Below, one piece after another: positions 27,213 to 36,650 of a stretch of 64,000 bases of DNA. The position numbers and the translations under genes are program-made. The DNA is from Falsiroseomonas sp046052145 (GTDB lineage Bacteria; Pseudomonadota; Alphaproteobacteria; Acetobacterales; Acetobacteraceae): contig JBJOMW010000001.1 in assembly GCA_046052145.1 (NCBI GenBank), forward strand, positions 434,001 to 498,000, given 5' to 3'. The stretch's first letter is position 1; the number at the start of each line of letters is the position of its first letter. The notes under the pieces are model-generated. The model saw only the letters and a program-made list of their open reading frames with translations. It was not told the origin of the DNA and made no database searches.

Positions 27213-27542
27213 ATGAGCGAGCTCACCAAGGCGGTGACGGATGACAGCTTCAAGCAGGACGTGCTGGAGGCGCCCGGCCCGGTGCTGGTGGATTTCTGGG
27301 CCGAATGGTGCGGTCCCTGCCGGATGGTCGGGCCGATCCTGGATGAGATCGCGAAGGAATATGCCGGCAAGCTGACCGTCGCGAAGGTGAACATCGACGA
27401 CAACCCGATGACGCCGAACGACTACGCGGTGCGCGGCATCCCGACCATGATCCTGTTCAAGGACGGCAAGCCGGTGGACACCAAGGTCGGCGCCCTGCCG
27501 AAGGGCGCGATGAAGGACTGGATCGCCAGCAAGCTCGGCTGA
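27213..27542 (+). CDS. trxA: Thioredoxin
   Basis: A 109-residue cytosolic thioredoxin. The active site FWAEWCGPCRMVGP has the redox Cys at 33 and 36; the cis-Pro loop GIPTMILFKDG and the C-terminal helix are normal. It reduces protein disulfides, including those of ribonucleotide reductase and peroxiredoxins. ATG 27213 is preceded by a short purine-rich stretch (GGAGACCGACG). A 104-bp spacer separates it from addA, so it probably has its own promoter. Gene order addB-addA-trxA is common in alphaproteobacteria. Confidence 0.97.
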   Translation: MSELTKAVTDDSFKQDVLEAPGPVLVDFWAEWCGPCRMVGPILDEIAKEYAGKLTVAKVNIDDNPMTPNDYAVRGIPTMILFKDGKPVDTKVGALPKGAMKDWIASKLG

Positions 27543-27556
27543 GCCTTTCGTGACGC

Positions 27557-27581
27557 CGCGCGGGGCGTGATGCCCCGCGCG
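27557..27581 (+). terminator. Possible terminator hairpin after trxA
   Basis: A 10-bp all-GC stem (27557-27566 with 27572-27581) and a GTGAT loop, 15 bases past the trxA stop. No T-tract follows, so it is a weak intrinsic terminator at best; it could also protect the 3' end of the message. The facing unknown gene ends at 27664. Confidence 0.45.
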
Positions 27582-27663
27582 CCGCCTCCGGCCGAGCGCA
27601 GGAAGGCGAAACCTTCGTCCCCCTCAGCGCGTCGTGCCGCGGCACGCAGTCGCGCACTCGGGA

Positions 27664-28101
27664 TCAGTCGAGGCTCTGCGGCCAGGTGATGAAGATCCCG
27701 ACCTCCCCGGGCATGCCGCCTGGATAGCTGATGACCCGTGCCGCGAAGCCGAAGCCGCCTGGCTTCAGCTTCGTGTCCCACCAATCATACACGTCGCGAA
27801 AGGCGCCGGGCAGCGTGTCCTGCCAGCCTTCCAGCTGGTTGTTGATGCGCCGCCCGCCATCGGCGCAGATCTGCGAGGGGAAATGGGCGAGCATCACCTC
27901 GCGCTCGCCATCCTCGAAGGCCTTGGCGATCTTTGCCATGGCGCGGGCCTCGTCTTCCGCGGTCAGCTTGTAGCTCATGACCTTCTCGGCATAGGCCGTG
28001 CGCTCGGCCCGGGCGGCCTCGGCAGCAGCCTCGGCCTCGGCACGCTTGCGCGCAGCCTCGGCCGCCTTGCGGGCAAAAAGCTCGGCAACGGTGAGCGTCA
28101 T
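27664..28101 (-). CDS. Hypothetical protein with Ala/Glu/Arg helix
   Basis: A 145-residue soluble protein I do not recognise. Residues 1-40 form a charged helix (AELFARKAAEAARKRAEAEA) likely to be a coiled coil. The remainder is a compact domain with a helix (YKLTAEDEARAMAKIAKAFE), the conserved-looking segment MLAHFPSQICADGGRRINNQ and an aromatic region DVYDWWDTKLKPGGFGFA. No signal peptide or membrane segment. It stands alone between trxA (convergent) and a repeat-like AT-richer spacer. Codon use matches its neighbours, so I accept it as real. Confidence 0.75.
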   Translation of the reverse strand: MTLTVAELFARKAAEAARKRAEAEAAAEAARAERTAYAEKVMSYKLTAEDEARAMAKIAKAFEDGEREVMLAHFPSQICADGGRRINNQLEGWQDTLPGAFRDVYDWWDTKLKPGGFGFAARVISYPGGMPGEVGIFITWPQSLD

Positions 28102-28159
28102 GCGGCCCTCCTTCTTCGGTCGGCGAAGAGCATAGGGAGCAGGCGCTGCAGCTGTCAGG

Positions 28160-28273
28160 CGCTGTTTGGAGCAGAGCCCGATCGCGTCGAATCGCTGCGC
28201 GACTTCACTCGAGTGGGCATAAGTTGTTCCGAAATCAGAAGTTCTAGAGCCATATCCGACCTGTCTGATTTGG

Positions 28274-28280
<7 letters not shown>
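28160..28280. repeat. AT-richer intergenic patch, possible dispersed repeat
   Basis: Base composition drops clearly here against the flanking genes. The stretch contains the 10-bp palindrome CACTCGAGTG (28206-28215), the segment AATCAGAAGTTCTAGAGC (about 28233-28250), and a small TCTGA/TCAGA hairpin (28264-28278) that overlaps the folC stop. Wording of this kind recurs in intergenic repeats of other alphaproteobacteria as I remember them; this window has only one copy, so the repeat call is inference. Alternatively it is the promoter region of the unknown gene upstream. Confidence 0.35.
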
Positions 28281-29572
<1,292 letters not shown>

Positions 29573-29573
29573 C

Positions 29574-30488
29574 TTAAACCGGCTTCGCGGCCTCGTTGGC
29601 GGGGGCGGGTAGCGCCGGGCGCTCGGGCTCGGTCGGCACCAGCTTCTCCCGCAACAGGGAGATGACGCGCGCCAGCGTCGCGCGCATCTCGTGGCGCTTC
29701 ACCACCATGTCGAGGATGCCGTGCTCCAGCAGGTATTCGGCGCGCTGGAAGCCTTCGGGCAGCTTCTCCCGCACCGTCTGCTCGATCACGCGGGCGCCGG
29801 CAAAGCCGATCAGCGCGCCGGGCTCGGCGATCTGGATGTCGCCCAGCATGGCGAAGCTGGCGGTGACGCCGCCCGTCGTCGGATCGCACAGTACGACGAT
29901 GAAAGGCAGGCCCGCTTCCTTCACCAGCCGCGTCGCGATGACGGTGCGCGGCATCTGCATCAGGCTCACCGTGCCTTCCTGCATGCGGGCCCCGCCGGAG
30001 GCGGTGAAGACGATCAGCGGCGCATCCTGCAGCACGGCGAGCTTCGCCGCGGTGACCAGCGCCTCGCCCACGCCGGCACCCATGGAGCCGCCGAGGAAGC
30101 TGAATTCGAAGGCGGCGACGACAGCCTTGCGGCCTTCGATCTCGCCCTGCGCGACGACGACGGCGTCGTCCATCGCGTTCTTGGTCTGCGCGTCCTTCAG
30201 CCGTTCGGAATAGCGGCGCTGGTCGCGGAAGCGCAGCGGATCGGCCGGCGCCTTGGGCAGCTCGATGCGCGACCAGCCTTCATCCAGCGTCGCCTTGATG
30301 CGGGCCTGCGCCGAGAGGCGCATGTGATGCCCGCAGCCGGTGCAGACATGCAGGTTCCGCTCCAGGTCGCGGTGGAAGATCATCTGCTGGCAGGACGGGC
30401 ATTTGTGCCAGAGATTCTCCGGCACTTCGCGCGGCCCGCCAATCAGGCCCTTGATCTTGGGCAGCGCCCAGTCCGTGATCCAGTTCAT
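29574..30488 (-). CDS. accD: Acetyl-CoA carboxylase carboxyltransferase subunit beta
   Basis: A 304-residue subunit that with AccA transfers carboxyl from carboxybiotin to acetyl-CoA, giving malonyl-CoA. A four-Cys zinc ribbon is present at the N-terminus (Cys30, 33, 49, 52). The crotonase-fold core has EFSFLGGSMGAGVGEAL and FTASGGARMQEGTVSLMQM, with CDPTTGGVTASFA for CoA/oxyanion binding. Upstream on the same strand is trpA, separated by 145 bases that hold a palindromic repeat; downstream is folC after one base. Confidence 0.97.
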   Translation of the reverse strand: MNWITDWALPKIKGLIGGPREVPENLWHKCPSCQQMIFHRDLERNLHVCTGCGHHMRLSAQARIKATLDEGWSRIELPKAPADPLRFRDQRRYSERLKDAQTKNAMDDAVVVAQGEIEGRKAVVAAFEFSFLGGSMGAGVGEALVTAAKLAVLQDAPLIVFTASGGARMQEGTVSLMQMPRTVIATRLVKEAGLPFIVVLCDPTTGGVTASFAMLGDIQIAEPGALIGFAGARVIEQTVREKLPEGFQRAEYLLEHGILDMVVKRHEMRATLARVISLLREKLVPTEPERPALPAPANEAAKPV

Positions 30489-30494
30489 ATTGTG

Positions 30495-30620
30495 GTGCCC
30501 TCAGACGCCGGGCGCGCGCTCCGCGCGCTTGGCTTTCGCGCCTCAGACATGGTGCGCCAAGTGATGCGGTCGGTCGCCGCGCGCGCCGCCTGCGGCGGCG
30601 TCGTGCTGCCCTCGGAGGTC
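30495..30620 (+). repeat. Family II palindromic repeat, copy B (trpA-accD gap)
   Basis: Begins GTGCCCTCAGACGCCGGGC, then a hairpin with arms GCGCGC (30513-30518 and 30523-30528) around TCC-type loop bases, then TTGGCTTTCGCGCCTCAGAC, a stretch GGTCGGTCGCCGCGCG and a second hairpin GCCGCC-TGC-GGCGGC (30585-30599). The same order recurs, reversed, at 61128-61275, and the first part at 53133-53178. It nearly fills the trpA-accD gap. Confidence 0.8.
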
Positions 30621-30633
30621 GAGCGCGCGCGCA

Positions 30634-31467
30634 TCACGCAGCCTGCTTCTTCGCAGCGCGGATGGCTTGCGCCAGGCCGGCGACTTGCGCGAGCACCTTG
30701 GGCGCGGTGTCCGCCGTCGGGCGGCCTTCGGCATCGAGCGTCGCAGCCAGCGTGTCCACCAGCGCAGTGCCGACCACCGCGCCATCGGCGACCGAGGCTG
30801 CGATCGCCGCCTGCTCGGGCGTGCGGATGCCGAAGCCGATCGCGACCGGCAGGTCCGTGTGCTGCTTCAGCTGCTGGATCGCCGGCGCGAGCGACCCATA
30901 ATCCGCGCTGCGCGTGCCGGTGATGCCGGTGATCGAGACATAATAGATGAAGCCCGTCGTCGCGCCGAGGATGCGCGGCAGCCGCGCCGCATCCGAGGTC
31001 GGCGCGATCAGGCGGATCAGATCGAGGCCGTTGGCCCGCGTATGCGGCTCGACCTCATCAGCCTCTTCCGGGGGCACGTCCACGATGATCAGCCCGTCCA
31101 CGCCGGCAGCCGCCGCATCGGCGCAGAAGCGCGGGACGCCGTAGGTCAGGATCGGGTTGTAGTAGCCCATCAGCACGACGGGCGTGTCCTTCTCCGTCGC
31201 GCGCAAATCGCGCACCAGTTCCAGCATGCCGGGGACCGTCGCGCCCGCCTTCAGCCCGCGCTGGCCGGCCTTCTGGATCGAAGGGCCATCGGCCATCGGG
31301 TCGGTGAAGGGCACGCCGATCTCGATCACATCGGCACCCGCCGCCGGCAGGCCCTGCAGGATCTTGAGCGAGGTCGCACGGTCCGGGTCGAAGCCGGTCA
31401 GGAAGGTGACCAGCGCACCGCGGCCTTCGGCCTTGAGCTTCGCGAAGCGAGTGGCAATGCGGGACAT
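30634..31467 (-). CDS. trpA: Tryptophan synthase alpha subunit
   Basis: A 277-residue TIM barrel that cleaves indole-3-glycerol phosphate to indole, which passes through a tunnel to TrpB. Catalytic Glu49 (DVIEIGVPF) and Asp60 (PMADGPSIQ) are at the canonical positions, and the phosphate-binding SITGITGTR is present. It starts two bases after the trpB stop, so the two are coexpressed as usual for an alpha2beta2 complex. Length is normal. Confidence 0.97.
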   Translation of the reverse strand: MSRIATRFAKLKAEGRGALVTFLTGFDPDRATSLKILQGLPAAGADVIEIGVPFTDPMADGPSIQKAGQRGLKAGATVPGMLELVRDLRATEKDTPVVLMGYYNPILTYGVPRFCADAAAAGVDGLIIVDVPPEEADEVEPHTRANGLDLIRLIAPTSDAARLPRILGATTGFIYYVSITGITGTRSADYGSLAPAIQQLKQHTDLPVAIGFGIRTPEQAAIAASVADGAVVGTALVDTLAATLDAEGRPTADTAPKVLAQVAGLAQAIRAAKKQAA

Positions 31468-31469
31468 GG

Positions 31470-32708
31470 TCAGATCGTCTCGCCCAGGTGGCGCGCCACG
31501 GTGAAGATGTCCTTATCCCCACGGCCGCAGAGATTCATCAGGATGATGCGGTCGGCGTCCATCTCGGGCGCCATCTTCATCACATGCGCCAGCGCATGCG
31601 CAGGCTCGAGCGCGGGGATGATGCCCTCAAGCTTCGAGCAGAGCTGGAAGGCGTCCAGCGCTTCCTTATCCGTCGCGCCGACATATTGCACGCGGCCGAT
31701 CTCATGCAGCCAGGAATGCTCCGGGCCAACGCCGGGGTAGTCGAGGCCGGCGGAGATGCTGTGCGCTTCGGTGATCTGCCCGTCGCCATCCTGCAGCAGA
31801 TAGGTGCGGTTGCCATGCAGCACGCCCGGCCGCCCGCGCGACAGCGCCGCGGCGTGTTCCGGCGTATCGAGCCCATGGCCCGCCGCCTCGACGCCGATCA
31901 TCGCCACTTCGGCATCGTCGAGGAAGGGATAGAACAGGCCCATCGCGTTCGACCCGCCGCCGATCGCGGCGACCAGCACATCCGGCAGGCGGCCTTCGGC
32001 GGCCTGCATCTGCTCCTTCGCTTCCTCCCCGATCACGGATTGGAAGTCGCGCACCATCGCCGGATAGGGGTGGGGCCCGGCCACCGTGCCGATGCAGTAG
32101 TAGGTGTCGTGGACATTCGCGACCCAGTCGCGCAGCCCTTCGTTCATCGCGTCCTTGAGCGTGGCGGCGCCCGATGTCACCGGACGCACCTCCGCCCCAA
32201 GCAGCTTCATCCGAAAAACATTGGGCTGCTGCCGCTCGACGTCGGTGGCGCCCATATAGACGACGCAGGGCAGGTCCATCAGCGCGCAGGCGGTCGCGGT
32301 GGCGACGCCATGCTGGCCCGCGCCGGTCTCGGCGATGATGCGGGTCTTGCCCATCTGCTTCGCCAGCAGGATCTGGCCGAGCACCGCGTTGATCTTGTGC
32401 GCGCCGGTGTGGTTCAGCTCGTCGCGCTTGAAATAGACCTTGGCGCCCTTGCCGGGGGCCGACTTCGCGCGGAGATGCGCGGTCAGCCGCTCCGCGAACC
32501 AGAGCGGGCTGGGGCGGCCGACATAATGCGTCAGCAGCCGGCGCCATTCGTCCTGGAAGGCCTGGTCCTTCTTGGCGGCCTCATAGGCGCGCTCGACCTC
32601 AAGGATCAGCGGCATCAGCGTTTCGGCCACGAAGCGGCCGCCGAATTCGCCAAAGCGGCCACGGGCGTCGGGGCCCTGACGGAAGGAGTTCGGAAGGGGC
32701 TTGTTCAC
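31470..32708 (-). CDS. trpB: Tryptophan synthase beta subunit
   Basis: A 412-residue PLP enzyme joining indole and serine to tryptophan. The Schiff-base Lys is at about 105 in HTGAHKINAVLGQ, the substrate loop ETGAGQHGVATA follows, and the PLP-phosphate GGGSNAMG is present. I choose the GTG at 32708 (VNKPLPNSFRQGPD, matching family N-termini, with AGGGA eight bases upstream); an ATG at 32738 would add ten residues without a ribosome binding site, and longer extensions run into a repeat. trpF, often upstream in alphaproteobacteria, is not present here. Confidence 0.95.
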   Translation of the reverse strand: MNKPLPNSFRQGPDARGRFGEFGGRFVAETLMPLILEVERAYEAAKKDQAFQDEWRRLLTHYVGRPSPLWFAERLTAHLRAKSAPGKGAKVYFKRDELNHTGAHKINAVLGQILLAKQMGKTRIIAETGAGQHGVATATACALMDLPCVVYMGATDVERQQPNVFRMKLLGAEVRPVTSGAATLKDAMNEGLRDWVANVHDTYYCIGTVAGPHPYPAMVRDFQSVIGEEAKEQMQAAEGRLPDVLVAAIGGGSNAMGLFYPFLDDAEVAMIGVEAAGHGLDTPEHAAALSRGRPGVLHGNRTYLLQDGDGQITEAHSISAGLDYPGVGPEHSWLHEIGRVQYVGATDKEALDAFQLCSKLEGIIPALEPAHALAHVMKMAPEMDADRIILMNLCGRGDKDIFTVARHLGETI

Positions 32709-32763
32709 GGGCGGTTCCCTAGTCTCGGGCGGGGTCATAGCGCGGTCAGGCGGCGGGGTCACG

Positions 32764-32979
32764 CCGGGAGGGGCGCTGCCCCTCCCGGACCCTCCCCACC
32801 AGGAGGCAGTTGCCTCCTGGACCTCGATCAGTTTTGGGGTTGGACAGGGAGGGGGCGTCACCGGCGCGCCGGTGATCCAGGGTGTCACCCGCCCCCTCCC
32901 TGCCCAACCCCAGACTCATGGGTTCCAAGGGGCCACTGCCCCTTGGCGGGAGGGGTTCGGGGAGGGCAGAGCCCTCCCC
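32764..32979. repeat. Two-armed palindromic repeat, copy B
   Basis: Same parts as 16901-17113 but in reverse order: 11-bp stem at 32764-32788, CCAGGAGGC/GCCTCCTGG at 32799-32820, the perfect 18-bp palindrome TCACCGGCGCGCCGGTGA at 32858-32875 in the middle, CCAAGGGGC/GCCCCTTGG at 32925-32946, and GGGGAGGGC/GCCCTCCCC at 32959-32979. It fills the 281-bp hrpB-trpB gap. As an RNA leader it could affect trpB expression, but no leader peptide with Trp codons was seen. Confidence 0.85.
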
Positions 32980-32989
32980 GGCGCCGCCG

Positions 32990-35449
32990 CTACCGCCGCC
33001 AGGGCTCTTCCGGCCAATCGTGTTTGGGGTAGCGGCCGCGCATTTCCTTGCGGACCTCGGACCATGAGCCGCGCCAGAAGCCGGCCAGGTCGCCCGTGAC
33101 CGCGATGGGCCGGCCGGCGGGGGAGAGCAGCGCCACCTGCAGCTTCACGCGGCCCTCGGCCAGTGGCGGCAGCCCGTCCAGGCCGAACAGGTGCTGGGCG
33201 CGGGCTTCCAGCGTCGGGGTCTCGGCGGTGTAGTCCAGGGCGGCGGAGCGGCCGCCGGGGAGCTCGAGCCGCGCGGGCAGGGCGGTGTCGAGGCGCTTCT
33301 GCCGCTCCCAGTGGAGCATCCCGCGCAGGACGCCAACGAGGTCGAGCGCCTTCGCCTCCGACAGCTTGGTGCGGCCGTGCAGATGGGGGGCGAGCCAGTC
33401 CTCCGCGGTCGCGGCGAGCTCCGCATCCGACAAGTCGGGCCAGCCATCTTCCAGCGCCGCCAGCCGGGCGATGCGGGCCCGGAGTTGCTTCGCAGCCTCG
33501 GTCCAGTCGAGGTCGCGGAAGCTGCGCTCCGCCACCGCGCGGGCGAGTGCGGCGGCAACGGTCGCGGGGTCCGGCGCGGGCAGGATGTGCTCCTCCAGCA
33601 CCAGCGGGCCGAACATGCGGCGCCGGCGGGCCAGCACGGCACCGGCGCGGGCGTCGAAGGCCGCACCTTCCTCCCAGCGGAGCCGTTCGGGGAAGCGGCG
33701 CTCCAGCGTGGCCAGGTCGAGCGGGGCGGCCATGCGGATGCGCGCCTCGGTGCCGGCCAGCTCCAGATCGGCGACGGCCAGCAGCGGCGCCTTGCCGAGC
33801 GGGTCGGTCGCGGCGAGCCGGCCACCCTGGCCGGAAGCGAGGCGGAAGGCGCCGTCCATGCTGCCGCGCCGGGCGGCGATGCGGTCCGGGAAGCCCGCGG
33901 CCAGCAGCGGCCCGGCCTCGCCCCCCGGCAGGGCGGTGCCGTGCAGGCGCAGACGCCGCCGGTGCAGCGCCGCCGCGCGGCGGATGCGCTGGATGGTGGC
34001 GCGATCGGCGGCGGGATGGTCGCCGCCATGCAGCAATTCAAGGCGGAGGTTGATGTCGCTCGGTGCTTCGCGCCCGCGGATGGGGTCGCGTTCTTCCAGC
34101 AGCGCGGCGAGGTCGGCGGCCAGCGCCTTCTCCCCCTCATCGGCTGCGGCCAGCAGCAGGCGGGCGAGGCGCGGATGCGTGCCCATGCGCGCCATGGCCC
34201 GGCCCATCGGCGTGATGCGGCCTTCGGCGTCGAGCGCATCGAGCTCTCGCAGCAGGGCGCGGCCGGCGGCGAGCGTGCCGGCGGGCGGCGGGTCGAGGAA
34301 GGCGAGGTCGGCCGGCGCCGCGCCCCAGGCGGCGAGGTCGAGCGCGAGGCCAGACAGCTCGGCGGCCAGGATTTCGGGCTGGTCGGCCGGCGCGAGGCCG
34401 CGGTGCAGCGCCTCCGTCCAGAGGCGGATCGCCACACCCGGCGCGGTGCGGCCCGCGCGGCCGGCGCGCTGCTCGGCGGCGGCCTTGCTGATGCGCACGG
34501 TGACGAGGCGCGTGAGGCCAGAGGCGGGGTCGAGCCGCGGGGCGCGCCGGAACCCGCCATCCACCACGATCCGTACGCCCGGCACGGTGAGCGAGGTCTC
34601 GGCAATCGAGGTCGCCAGCACCACCTTGCGCCGCCCATCGGGCAGCGGGTTCAGCGCGCGGTCCTGCTCGGCCGGCGGCAGCTCGCCATGCAGGGGCACG
34701 ACCTCGGCGCCGATGCCCGAAAGGCGCTCTGCCGTGCGACGGATCTCGCCCCAGCCAGGCAGGAAGGCGAGCAGGTCGCCGGGATGGTTCGCGAGCGCCG
34801 CGCGGATGCTGTTGGCCATCGCCTCTGGCAGGTCGCGCGGGTCGGCGAGTTCGCGCGTGCGGTGCTCGATGGCGACGGGGAAGGCGCGGCCGAGGCTTTC
34901 GATGACGGGCGCGCCTGACGAAGCACCCAGCACGGCGGCGAAGCGCGCGATATCAAGGGTCGCGGACATCGCCAGCAGGCGCAGCTCCGGCCGCAGCGCG
35001 CGCTGCAAATCGAGGCAGAGAGCAAGCGCGATGTCGGTGTCGAGGTTGCGCTCATGCGCCTCGTCGAACAGCACGGCGGCGACGCCATCGAGGCCGGGGT
35101 CCGATTGCATGCGGCGCACCAGCAGGCCTTCCGTCACCACCTCGACGCGCGTGCGGTCGGAGAAGGCGCGGTCGAGCCGGGTGGCGAGGCCGATGGTCTC
35201 ACCGGGCGCAGCTTCGCCCAGCAGCTCCGCCATGCGGCGCGCGGCGGCGCGGGCGGCGACGCGGCGGGGCTCCAGCACCAGGATGCGGCCCTGGCTGGCC
35301 CAGGGCTGGTCCATCAGCGCCAGCGGGACGAGCGTTGTCTTGCCCGCGCCGGGCGGCGCGACGAGCACGGCGTTCGATGCCGCCGCCAGCGCCTGGGTCA
35401 GGCGCGGCAGGGCTTCGGTGACGGGAAGATCGGGCAGCGACGGGATCAC
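32990..35449 (-). CDS. hrpB: ATP-dependent helicase HrpB
   Basis: An 819-residue DExH-box RNA helicase. Walker A VAPPGAGKTTLVPLAL is at about 30-45, motif II LFDEAHERNLDTD, motif III LLAMSATLD and motif VI AEQRAGRAGRTAPG are all intact. The C-terminal third has the HrpB-specific region (RRRRMFGPLVLEE, ending GRYPKHDWPEEPW). Its cellular role is poorly defined across bacteria. It is transcribed toward trpB and lies downstream of the TctC-like gene by 63 bases. Confidence 0.94.
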   Translation of the reverse strand: MIPSLPDLPVTEALPRLTQALAAASNAVLVAPPGAGKTTLVPLALMDQPWASQGRILVLEPRRVAARAAARRMAELLGEAAPGETIGLATRLDRAFSDRTRVEVVTEGLLVRRMQSDPGLDGVAAVLFDEAHERNLDTDIALALCLDLQRALRPELRLLAMSATLDIARFAAVLGASSGAPVIESLGRAFPVAIEHRTRELADPRDLPEAMANSIRAALANHPGDLLAFLPGWGEIRRTAERLSGIGAEVVPLHGELPPAEQDRALNPLPDGRRKVVLATSIAETSLTVPGVRIVVDGGFRRAPRLDPASGLTRLVTVRISKAAAEQRAGRAGRTAPGVAIRLWTEALHRGLAPADQPEILAAELSGLALDLAAWGAAPADLAFLDPPPAGTLAAGRALLRELDALDAEGRITPMGRAMARMGTHPRLARLLLAAADEGEKALAADLAALLEERDPIRGREAPSDINLRLELLHGGDHPAADRATIQRIRRAAALHRRRLRLHGTALPGGEAGPLLAAGFPDRIAARRGSMDGAFRLASGQGGRLAATDPLGKAPLLAVADLELAGTEARIRMAAPLDLATLERRFPERLRWEEGAAFDARAGAVLARRRRMFGPLVLEEHILPAPDPATVAAALARAVAERSFRDLDWTEAAKQLRARIARLAALEDGWPDLSDAELAATAEDWLAPHLHGRTKLSEAKALDLVGVLRGMLHWERQKRLDTALPARLELPGGRSAALDYTAETPTLEARAQHLFGLDGLPPLAEGRVKLQVALLSPAGRPIAVTGDLAGFWRGSWSEVRKEMRGRYPKHDWPEEPWRR

Positions 35450-35512
35450 GCCGCTGCCATAGCCCGTGTCAGGCGCGGGCGGAACGCCCGGCGCCCCAGG
35501 GTGCTCCGTGCG

Positions 35513-36490
35513 CTATTCGGCCCGGATATTCGCGGTCTGCACCACGCGGCGCCAGCGCTCGATCTCGGCGACCTGGAAGCGGCGGTACTCGTCGGGGCTG
35601 TCGCCGACCACGTCGAAGCCGATGGCGTTCAGGCGCTGCACATTCTCGGGATGCTTCAGCGCCTCAACCACCACGGCATGCACGCGGGTCAGCAGCGCGG
35701 GCGCCATGCCGGCCGGGGCCATCACCGCCTGCCAGGAGGTGACGACGAAATCGCTCAAGCCCTGCTCGATCGCGGTCGGGACATCGGGCAGCAGGCGGTT
35801 GCGCTCGGCGCTGGTCACCGCAATGGCGCGCAGCCGCCCGCCCTGGATATGCGTGGCGACCGTGCCGAGGTTCTGGAAGCTCAGCTGGACGTTGCCCGCG
35901 ATGAGGTCGGTCGCCGCCGCGGCACCGCCCTGATAGGGCACATGCTCGGGGTCGGTTTCGGTGCGCTGCTTGAACAGCTCCATCGTCAGATGGTCCGACG
36001 ATCCGACGCCGGAGGTGGAATAGCTGGTCCGGCCGCGATTGGCGCGCAGCCACTGGATCAGCTCCGCCATGGTGCGCACCGGCACGCGTTCGGGGTTCAC
36101 CACCAGCACATTCGGCGTGGTGACGGCGAGCGTGATCGGCGTCAGCTCTCGCACCGGGTCGTAGCCGAGATTCGGGCGTAGCGCGGTGTTGATGGCGAAG
36201 ACGCCGATGGAGCCGACGAACAGCGTGTGTCCGTCCGGCGCGGCGCGGACCACGGCGCGGGACGCGACTTCGCCATTCGCGCCGGGGCGGTTTTCCGCAA
36301 CCACGGGCTGGGGCAGCAGCTGGGCCATGCGGTTGGCGATGACCCGCGCGGTGATGTCGGACGGCCCGCCGGCCACGAAGGGCACCACGACGGTGATGGG
36401 GCGGGTCGGCCATTCGGGGGCCTGGGCGGCGGCCAGGCGCGGCGCAAGGGGGGTGGCGGCCAGCGCGGCCAGCAGGCTGCGGCGATCCAT
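35513..36490 (-). CDS. TctC/Bug-family periplasmic substrate-binding protein
   Basis: A 325-residue protein with a cleavable export signal (MDRRSLLAALAATPLAPRLA, cleavage near AAA-QAPEW; the twin Arg could allow Tat export). Family signatures: WPTRPITVVVPFVAGGPSD, ENRPGANGEVA, and GHTLFVGSIGVFAIN, with PYQGGAAAATDLIAGNVQ in the second lobe. Such proteins bind carboxylates for tripartite tricarboxylate transporters, but most are orphans without TctAB, as here. Start ATG 36490 has a good GGAGGA site. The ligand is unknown. Confidence 0.92.
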   Translation of the reverse strand: MDRRSLLAALAATPLAPRLAAAQAPEWPTRPITVVVPFVAGGPSDITARVIANRMAQLLPQPVVAENRPGANGEVASRAVVRAAPDGHTLFVGSIGVFAINTALRPNLGYDPVRELTPITLAVTTPNVLVVNPERVPVRTMAELIQWLRANRGRTSYSTSGVGSSDHLTMELFKQRTETDPEHVPYQGGAAAATDLIAGNVQLSFQNLGTVATHIQGGRLRAIAVTSAERNRLLPDVPTAIEQGLSDFVVTSWQAVMAPAGMAPALLTRVHAVVVEALKHPENVQRLNAIGFDVVGDSPDEYRRFQVAEIERWRRVVQTANIRAE

Positions 36491-36650
36491 GATGCTTCCT
36501 CCGGTCGGTCTTCGTTGCGGGCAGCATGCCGTGCTGCGCGCGGGGACGGAAGGGCGTCCGGGCTGGTTCCGGCCGGCATCATGCCGCCCTTGGGCCTTTA
36601 CGCTCCCGCCCCGGGCGGATAAGCGCCCCCCAAGCACCCAGGGGGACCCC

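Noticed and set aside
32709..32888. N-terminal extension of trpB to 32888
   Set aside because: The added residues are encoded by a dispersed repeat and match no TrpB family sequence; GTG 32708 has a ribosome binding site.
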